From: Xanthoparmelia taractica
Taxonomy: Eukaryota > Ascomycota > Lecanoromycetes > Lecanorales > Parmeliaceae
Assembly (NCBI GenBank): GCA_033085395.1
Contig: JANQBS010000379.1
Location: 1 to 31,558 of the forward strand
Direction: 5' to 3'
DNA length: 31,558 nt
Below the pieces are notes generated by a model. That model saw only the letters and a list, made by a program, of their open reading frames with translations, was not told where the DNA came from and did no database searches. Positions within the stretch are counted from its first letter, which is position 1. Each line of letters opens with the position of its first letter. The position numbers were made by a program, and so were the translations under genes. Below, one piece after another: positions 1 through 7,257 of the stretch.

Positions 1-900
1 TCGAAGAGAAAGCTTTATTTATTTATTTTATAATATTTTAATAAAATCTTTATTCTTTTATAGAGACGAAAACTTATTAATTAAGTTAGTTAATTGCTAC
101 TTTTTTAGCTTATTTTTATAGATTATTATATCGTTAAAAAGCTTTAATTCTATTCTCTTAGAATTAACTAAGATTTCGTTAAGAATTTCACTCTTAGTAT
201 AATTAACTAGAGACGTAAAGCTATTAGCTAGACTTATTAACGTAATAGTCGCAAAAGTAACTACTTTTTTAACTTAATTCGATGATTTCGAGAGCTTTTT
301 AAGCTTAGCTAAAGGCATCTCTATATTAATAAAGAAGACGTTTTCGTAGTCGATTTCTTATAATATTCTCAAGTGCAATTTCTTAAGAATTTACATAGTA
401 TAATTAATCTTATTTTTAATTATTATATCGACAATATTAGCATTAATTATATAAATATATATAATTAAATTATATTACTTTGTAGGTTCGAAAATAAAGT
501 TTCTATTAGATAGATTCTTAAGCGTAATAATAGATAGAATTTACTAAGCTCTCGATGTAATTTTAAGTGCCTTTTATACTCGAATTAATCGTTTTATATA
601 TTAATCGATATTATAAGTTATAATTATAATAATAATATTATAATTATTAATATATACTTCGTTTTTACTCACATTAAGTATAATCTTCTTCGATTTTATA
701 ATATTAATCTCTATTAGTAGATTTATCTTTAAATTATTAATTAAATAAATCTCTCTTATAATATAAATAAGAGTCTTATTATTATTTCTTTTGAGATTTA
801 AGAGATATATTAAAATAAGTATATATTTATTAGTATTATATATTATAGAATTAAGTTCTTTAATACGTAGATAAAATAATATCTTTTTTATTTTCACATT
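1..900 (-). pseudogene. Pol relic: retropepsin-like region and protease-RT linker
   Basis: The minus frame 897-601 is open for 98 codons and carries a stretch reading REIYLINNLKINLLI, which resembles the REVYLVxDLKxNLLIG segment of fungal Gypsy retropepsins. From about 340 to 1 the minus strand reads fragments such as LINKFSSL and IKLSLR that match the linker (EFPSLW...IPLR) placed just before RT in these elements. Stops occur at the expected Trp positions. The fragment is truncated by the window edge. Family assignment is by eye. Confidence 0.55.
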
Positions 901-1319
901 AGATAGAAGAGATAAAAGCTATTACTTATTAATTAATATTACATTAATTTCTAAGTTAATATATTCTTTCTTATTCTTAGCTATATTTAATATAAATCGT
1001 AGTAAAATATAAGCGTAATTCCAGTCACGAAAGCTAAAATTAGTATCTAATCTAGCTTTATTCTTGAAGTCTAATTAAATAATTTTTATAATAAAAGTAT
1101 CGATATTCGTTTATATATTTGCTAGCGATTTAAATAGTAATTTATATCAATATTTAGCTTATAAATACTTATATAATTTCGACTTAGAAGAGAAAGTTAA
1201 ATTAGAATTTCTATAGTACGTTTAAATATCTATAAATTTAGCAAAAGAATTATTATAATATTAATTATTCAACTCATTAAAATTATAATTTAATTACTAC
1301 TCTTAATAGTTATTAATTT

Positions 1320-2920
1320 TAGTATTCTATTGAAGCGTATTTTCTTTCGCTTGGCTAGAATTTTCTTGCTTATTTTTAGTGATCGCTTCTGCTTGATAAG
1401 TAGTAGCCTTAGGTCTGAAATTCTACTGAAATTATTAACGATTTCCGATATTATTTTAACTTTCGAATTTTCGATCTGCTGTTTATAATAGTCGATTTAT
1501 TAAACCTAACGTGTTTTGCTACCCTTCAACTTGCACGAAAGGCCTTTAATTCGTGTCTTGCTGTGGTCGTGGATTATAGCGAGAATTTGATTAATAGCCG
1601 TACTACTAAGGGTGATAAGTATTTTGATTAAAGGAGTTAGAAGGCCGAAATAATGGCTGCTAACGGTACGACTGTTCGTATTGCTGCTGCTGTTCAAATG
1701 GCTAAGAAATAGAATTAAATTAATTCTGCTGATTTTAACGAATTGAAGTCGGATTTGAAAGGTCTTACTAAAATACGTTCCCCTATATATTTCAATAGGC
1801 ATTTCCACGTTAATTCTGCTAATTCTAAGATCTTTAAGCGAAAACTTAATATTGCTATTAACGAGTATATAACTCAAATCAAGCTACTTTCTTCATGTTA
1901 AGCATTTGAATAAAGCTTGCAATAATAATAGCTGAATTCGGTGAATTAATAAAAACACGTAATTCCGACATAATTTCCTAATAGACAAATATTAACTAAT
2001 TTTAAATATTATTAATATTAGCTAATTTTATATATTTAATAACTATCTATAAATAGCTAGTAGACTCACGTTGAGAACGAGTATCTATTAACGTATATCT
2101 TTCTATAGTAAGATTCGAAAGTATTACTTTCGATAATTTCTTAAATCTTATAGAAAGAGCTCTATATTATTCTTTTATTTTACTATCTTCTACTTAAAAA
2201 CCTCTTCGCTTTAAGTTTAATAGCTCTAAAGTATATTAAATAAGTGTAGAATTACAAAAATAGGTATTTATATTAATACGAATTATAGCTTCTTCTTTTA
2301 TAGTTATCAAGTTATAAATTCTTTTAATAAATAAAAACACACTACGGTAATATACGTTCTTTTCTATAGTTATAATCTTATTCTTTTCGTAAGACTTATT
2401 CAAATAAGAATCGAAATAGCTTAATTCTATAGTATTCTATTTGCTATTAGAACTCGATGCTCCTACGACTTCTACTATAATCGGTTCGGGTTCTTCTGGC
2501 GAGCCTTGTTCTTTTCTAGGTCCAGTAGATAATTACAAGTTATTAATAATATTTGTGACGACGGAATTAATAGCATTGTTAATTATATCTTGTAGTTGTT
2601 GAGCTGTGAAATTAATAGTTATTTCAGGTGTAATTTAACTTAATCGTCTATGAGAAGTGCTTGAATTTTCACTTAAATCAACGATATCTATAGTAGTAGA
2701 ATTCTCACGAATTACTAGTGACGATAATGTAGAAGACGAATTATCTAATAAAGAATCACGATTATTATTAGTAAAATTGTTACTAATATTAGTAGAATTA
2801 TTAGTAGGATTATCGTTACTAATATTAGTAGAATTAGTATTAGAATTATTATTAGTTGATAACGAATTAGGTGTATTTTTAGTAGAAAAAGAATTAAAGA
2901 GTAAAGTTTTAAGAGGCTAA
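1320..2920 (-). pseudogene. Gag relic of the Gypsy-type element
   Basis: Read from 2919 downward in one minus frame, an N-terminal Asn/Ser/Thr-rich stretch (2890-2680) is followed by a Gag-like body and then a Gln-rich tail (about 1800-1400). Recognisable pieces include YYRSVFLFI, YRALSIRF, ELRVFI and FELYT. Many in-frame stops are present, mostly at expected Trp or Gln positions. The frame can be followed for over 1 kb, so decay was mainly by point change rather than indels. An open minus frame at 1877-1506 is an out-of-frame shadow of the Gln-rich tail. No function remains. Confidence 0.65.
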
Positions 2921-3400
2921 GTGACTTGCTTAAAACGTCGAATAGATTTACGAAAAGTAGGTTTATTAATAACTTAGTTAGATAATTAACAATCTTGAAT
3001 TAAGAAATAAATAGTCGTTGTTAATAAATTAATAGTAGAATTAATTAATTTAATAGACCTAAGAGTGTTAAACGTGAGATGCTTATAAATCTCCTTGATA
3101 TCGTTAGATATTAAATTAGCGTATTTGTGATTAGTGATAATAAATTTCTAAATGTTAAATGTAAGACTAAGTATTTATCTATCTATTGAAGTAGTTAGCG
3201 TTAATTTATAAGGTAAAAGAAGTAAAATAGAAGAGGCTTTTAATAGGTAAAGAGTAAAGAAAAAGCTAATAAGATCTTGCTAATTTAATAGCTTACTTAT
3301 TTGATGAATTCGATAACGATAAGTAAGCTATATTAATAAAGAACTTCTTTTAATCGATTCGATAGTTAGTTAATATCGAAATTAAGCGTTACTATTATAT

Positions 3401-3558
3401 TGTTATGGAAAATAATCTAGGATTGATAATTAAAAAGTCTGTTTAATTCTAAGGGCCGCAGTGACGGAGATTATGCTGAGAAACTAATACAAATTTAGTC
3501 TAGTCTCCCCGATCTTCCCGGAATGCCTTTGATATTGGCATATAGGAAAACCGTGACA
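3401..3558 (-). repeat. Probable LTR of the Gypsy-type element
   Basis: A 158-bp segment starts TGTTATGG and ends CCGTGACA on the plus strand. The ends are an 8-bp inverted pair if two C-to-T changes are allowed (TGTCACGG to TGTTATGG), as RIP would cause. It lies upstream of the gag relic with a leader of about 450 bp. CA and TG are kept better here than in the adjacent DNA. The partner LTR would lie outside the window. Flanking tatat/tacac might be a decayed 5-bp duplication, in which case this is a separate solo LTR. Confidence 0.4.
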
Positions 3559-3900
3559 TACACTTAGCAAATAATAATAAATTTCTATAGTAAAGTTATC
3601 TACTTGAATAGAGATACTTAGAGAAGCTAATATTAATATAACTTAGTCTTTTCTATAATCTTTACGTAGATAAAAGTCTCTACGAAAGTCTTTCATAGCT
3701 AACTAATTAGCTATAGCTTTCGTGACAAATACGATATTAGCACGATATTAAAAAAGTTAATATCGTAATTTATTTTTTTACGATAATGTATCGAGTTTAT
3801 CGTATTATAATATTATCGTACGAGTTTCGTCTATATATAACGATGTTAAAATATTTTAATCGTACGAATCTCCTCATGTAATACTAATATTATTCTAACA
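3559..3900. repeat. RIP-marked AT-rich segment with two hairpins
   Basis: No coding frame is visible. Two inverted repeats stand out. In the first, ATAGCTAA (3695-3702) pairs with TTAGCTAT (3707-3714), enclosed by ACGAAAG (3682-3688) and CTTTCGT (3717-3723). In the second, CGATATTA (3743-3750) pairs with TAATATCG (3758-3765). These could be ends of a decayed DNA element, but no family is recognised. Confidence 0.45.
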
Positions 3901-4246
3901 CTGTGTGTATTCTAGGGCACGCCTACGGTAGTACTAATTCAGTCCCAGTCTAACTAAATCCGGGTTAGATAACCCTATCCCGGTGGGGGTTTGTCCGCTA
4001 TCGATAAGTCCTAAGTCCGCACGCCCGTAAGCAGCTATGACTGGTAATCCCACCTCCACCTCCGCTTCCACTACTAGCATTGCTCCTTCACTACTTCGTC
4101 CGGCTCGTTATACTCCCCAGAATGGTTGCCAACAGCACATGAAATGTATTCCGCTGGTGTCCATGTGCGCTTACCTAATTTCTCTTACGCATTCAGCACA
4201 CAAGCTCTTACCTCACAAGCCGTTTCTTGAAGTCTCAAAGCTCAGG
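3901..4246 (+). promoter_or_regulatory. Upstream region of the Yippee gene at the edge of the RIP block
   Basis: Base composition switches to normal GC content near 3900. The segment contains nested inverted repeats (CCGGG at 3960-3964 with CCCGG at 3979-3983; GGGTT with AACCC at 3962-3975). The reading frame of the Yippee gene is open back to an ATG at 4037, so part of this stretch may be coding or 5'UTR. No TATA box or other core element is assigned. Confidence 0.35.
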
Positions 4247-4966
4247 ATGTTTACACGTCCCTCTTCAGTGTCATACTTCCCAGTCTATCTCCTTCCCTCT
4301 ATCCCTTTCCGCCGGCGCAAAGAGAGTACAGACTCGTCTAGTTCTGCAGACTCAAACCAATCAACAGAAACTGCTAGTAGGGTTGTCGGAGATTATCTGA
4401 ATGGCCATACCTCTCACCTTCGCTGCGCCAAATGCTTGACTGATGTGTGCCTGACTTCCCAAATCATCAGTAAAGGCTTCACCGGCCGTCACGGAAGAGC
4501 TTATCTAGTTTCTCCCTCCCCGGTGCTGTCAGGATCCACCCAGGTATTCAAAGCTACCAATGAGCTGTCCTTGCCAAACACAAAGACGGACGCACCTTCA
4601 TCAAGGCAACTTGTTACAGGAGTGCACACGGTCAGCGATGTGCGGTGCGCTTTTTGCAGCTCCATGCTAGGTTGGAAGTACGATGGAGCGGAGGAAGAGT
4701 CGCAGAGGTACAAAGTCGGGAAATACATCCTGGAAACGAAGATGATATGCTCCTCTTCTGACTGGGAGAACAATGACCTGCAGCCGCTTCCCACGAGCTT
4801 GCGACTTAGGAAGGTTGATGCTAGCTGCGAGGACCCAGTCGACTTTGACAGTCAGGACGAAGATGAGTGTGAGGATCTCTTTGCTGGCATATGGAGCCCT
4901 TCGTTGGCCGTGAAGAGAAGGCAGGGCAGAGTTGTCCAGAAAGCGAATGGCCGGGGCCTCAACTGA
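4247..4966 (+). CDS. Yippee-domain zinc-binding protein
   Basis: This encodes 239 aa from the ATG at 4247. The Yippee fold is shown by two CxxC pairs (residues 60/63 and 134/137 in this numbering), the GFTGRHGRAYLV segment, then GVHTVSDVRC and, near the end, YKVGKYILETK. Fungal Yippee-like proteins are small, and the family binds one zinc through the two CxxC pairs; the molecular role in fungi is unclear. The stretch FPVYLLPSIPFRRRK just after the chosen start is typical of fungal members, which is why I prefer 4247. The frame stays open to an ATG at 4037 (309 aa), but the extra 70 residues show no conservation that I recognise. An acidic tail (DSQDEDECED) precedes a basic end. It is the first gene after the RIP block and shows no RIP damage. 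Confidence 0.85.
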   Translation: MFTRPSSVSYFPVYLLPSIPFRRRKESTDSSSSADSNQSTETASRVVGDYLNGHTSHLRCAKCLTDVCLTSQIISKGFTGRHGRAYLVSPSPVLSGSTQVFKATNELSLPNTKTDAPSSRQLVTGVHTVSDVRCAFCSSMLGWKYDGAEEESQRYKVGKYILETKMICSSSDWENNDLQPLPTSLRLRKVDASCEDPVDFDSQDEDECEDLFAGIWSPSLAVKRRQGRVVQKANGRGLN

Positions 4967-5344
4967 AATGAAGTCGGTGCAGCGTTGACCTTTACAACCG
5001 ACATTAACGAATGTTTGTCGAATTTGATGAGTTTCTTTTTAGATCCATGGGTGTAATGTTAGGAACGGGTGGCTGGTCTTGATACAGGCAGTGGAAGTTG
5101 GTGCTGCCGCGTTGATCTTACGATACCCTTCGGTGTTTCATCGGCTTCTTGACCAATTACTTGTATGAGTCCTGTAATCGTGCTGAACCTTGGTATGTGG
5201 GTAGCTTGTCTCGCTCATTACACATTTGGCCTCACCCCTAGGAGGACTATTCTATTTATACCCATGACGGTGGTATCTTGTAGTTAAAGAACTATCCATC
5301 TTGGACCCCGAGAAACTCCTCGTGAACACTAAAGACGTGGATCT
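4967..5344. other. Convergent intergenic spacer
   Basis: This 378-bp spacer lies between two converging stop codons (Yippee gene and histone chaperone gene). It should hold both 3'UTRs. I see no gene, repeat or strong hairpin in it. Confidence 0.6.
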
Positions 5345-6890
5345 TCAATCGTCAACGCCATCGCAGATCTTCTTTCGTTTTCCAATGCCCACCTCTCCGA
5401 CTTCGTCTATGACTTCAGCCTTCCTCTTGCCATTGCTCTGAATGCCACGAGGTTCAAAGACTTTGGGCGCTTCGCCTGCTGCTGGCTTCTTCCGTTTGAT
5501 AAGGTCAGTCAAGTCTTTTGCACCTTTCGTCGCCTCCTCTAACCTCGCCTTCTGTGCCGCTTGAGACTCGCCGAGCATGGATCCTAGGATGCCGCTAAGA
5601 GGGTTCGAGCCATCGATCGTTCCTGTACCGATTGATGCATTGATAGATACCGGAGGTTGACGAAGTTCGACGAGCTGAAGTAGATAAGATGAGCAGGTAG
5701 TGTTTGAAAATGAAAACAGTTGTGTCACTCACCCGCTGTTCCATTTCCTTGACCATCTCCTTTACCTCAGCGATCTCTCCCTTTGTGAATTTAGGTTTCT
5801 CAGAAGCTCCTTTAGCTTCGGAGGGATCAACAAGTACCGCTTCCTCTTTCTTGATCCTCATTCGACAGCTGGTAATGGCTTCCTCCATCTCTAGAGCTGC
5901 TTCCGCTCTCAATGATTCATCCACATGTCCGTCGGTCTTTGAATCGACTTCTCCACTTTCAGATTTCTGCTGCGTTACAGCAGAGAATTCTAGAGCCAAA
6001 GATAGCTTAAAATGCGCCTCTGCAACAACACTTGATTCTTGCGGAAAAAGTCCTTTCTTGAGCTCCAGGGCAGATCTGAGGTCCACAACTGCATTGGGGA
6101 ACCTTTCTCCTTCCAGTGATATCTCAGCTTGGAGGTCGTAGGTATCTGCGAGACGTTCCTTGAGCTGCTGAACTTGTTGCGACTCGAGATTTTCTTTGCC
6201 CTTGCCGCTGCTGTTCTCAAAGTCTTCGAGCTTCTTTATAAGCAGGACGCGCGCTAAATCGAGTACTTCATAGGCGTTAACAAAATCATCCTCCTCGTCC
6301 GCGTTTTCAGCATCCTGTGCATCTACTTCAGCACCTTCCTCCTCCTCCTCCTCCTCCTCCTCCTCCTCTTCCTCCTCCACATCCGATGTATCAAAGTTCT
6401 CGTCGCCTTTGAACTGGAAGTATGGTTTGCTCCCCATGTCTGTTTTGGCACTAGGGGAACTTGGGCCGTCTTTTGATTCAACAATCTTTGTTCCAACTTC
6501 TTCGGCGATACTCTTTTGCGGTCCATCTGCTTCGTCATCCGTTTCTTGTTTTCTCTGCTTCTTGCTTCCCACCTTATTCTGGCCTCCGTCGCGTTTCTCG
6601 CCAGCAACCTTAGAGCCCAGCACGTCGCTGTTCTTTACCGCGACGTGATAGAGACACCGGCCATACGCATAGAGTAGGTCGGCGTTTTGTGGCGACAATT
6701 CGCCGTTGATCTCAGCTTGTAGCTCGGTTGCTTGGGAATAGAGGTCTGCTGCAGCGTTGTAGTCTTTGACTGAATACTTGAGGGTGGCTTGCGCCGTAAG
6801 ATTTCGGAGCTGGGTCTTGCCGTCGCCATCTATCATGACACTGGTGGTGATGCTTTCAGAGTCTGACTGAAGTGCTGGAGATTTGGCCAT
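5345..6890 (-). CDS. HIF1: NASP/Hif1/Sim3-type histone H3-H4 chaperone (SHNi-TPR protein)
   Basis: Two exons: 6890-5733 and 5674-5345, with a 58-bp GT..AG intron (GTGAGT..TTCAG, phase 0), giving 495 aa. The N-terminal TPR (about residues 27-85: AAADLYSQATELQAEI, LLYAYGRCLYHVAV) is followed by an acidic insert with 14 consecutive Glu (172-185). Then come SHNi-TPR repeats (about 205-305, with LADTYDLQAEISLEGERF and ALELKKGLFP), a charged helical segment and a C-terminal basic tail (KRKK twice) that probably acts as an NLS. The interrupted TPR layout is diagnostic of the NASP family, which escorts H3-H4 to nuclear acetyltransferase and assembly factors. The ATG at 6890 (ATCATGGCC context) is preferred over an in-frame ATG at 6962. 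It is divergent from DPB2. Confidence 0.88.
6336..6378. repeat. Trinucleotide microsatellite coding for poly-Glu
   Basis: A nearly pure TCC/CTC run on the plus strand (GAG/GAA on the coding strand) encodes the Glu run in the acidic insert of the histone chaperone. Only one or two units deviate, so length polymorphism between strains is likely. In-frame length change would be tolerated because the acidic insert varies within the family. Confidence 0.85.
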
Positions 6891-7235
6891 GATAACGTGA
6901 TAGGGAGTTGCAGGATCTGAAGTCGAGTGATCTGAGGAAAATGTAGGTACAGCGAATGTCAAATTTGGCTTGAGCCGATGTGGAGGTGGATACCTAAAAA
7001 AAGTTTGATTGCAACATTCTTAGAAAAAACTAAAGAGGTAGAGTAGAGGTTCAAGTTCAATGACGGTTAATATTTAACTGCTTAACGGTGATAGTGAAGC
7101 TTGAAGTGAGAGTGAAGGTTTACGTTCACTCGCGGGCTTGTTCCGCAACACACCCACGCGGCCGCGTTTGATCGGAGACGCGTCGTAATGTAGCGATTTC
7201 TTTTAAGAGCAGCATGAACAATAGATGTAGAAGCT
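6891..7235. promoter_or_regulatory. Divergent promoter of histone chaperone and DPB2, with MCB-like site
   Basis: This 345-bp region must hold both promoters. ACGCGT at 7178-7183 matches the MluI cell-cycle box bound by MBF in yeasts and lies 53 bp before the DPB2 ATG. At 7156-7167 a perfect 12-bp palindrome, ACGCGGCCGCGT, carries two near-MCB halves. Upstream ATGs occur at 7214 and 7225. Regulatory function is inferred from motif and gene identity only. Confidence 0.5.
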
Positions 7236-7257
7236 ATGGACATAGAAGCTATGAACA
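7228..7257 (+). repeat. 15-bp tandem duplication containing the DPB2 start codon
   Basis: TAGAAGCTATGGACA (7228-7242) is followed directly by TAGAAGCTATGAACA (7243-7257), with one mismatch. Each copy contains an in-frame ATG (7236 and 7251), so the duplication adds five codons and a second possible start. Confidence 0.85.

Larger units (their letters stand above)
1..3558 (-). mobile_element. RIP-degenerated Ty3/Gypsy-type LTR retrotransposon, left part outside window
   Basis: Minus-strand order is LTR (3558-3401), leader, gag relic, protease relic, protease-RT linker, and the window edge falls just before reverse transcriptase. The DNA is extremely TA-rich and nearly lacks CA and TG while keeping CG, the mark of RIP (C to T in CpA context). 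Reading frames are full of TAA/TAG that replace tryptophan and glutamine codons. Assignment to Ty3/Gypsy rests on the gag C-terminal half, a retropepsin-like stretch and the linker that precedes RT in fungal Gypsy elements; RT itself is not in the window. No intact protein can be made. Confidence 0.75.

Noticed and set aside
1506..1877. 123-codon open frame on the minus strand in the left block
   Set aside because: It is a shifted reading of the Gln-rich tail of the gag relic; the neighbouring frame carries the Gag-like residues.
2657..2920. 87-codon Leu/Val-rich open frame on the plus strand
   Set aside because: It is antisense to an Asn/Ser/Thr-rich low-complexity part of the gag relic; the Leu/Val content is a by-product of TA-rich DNA.
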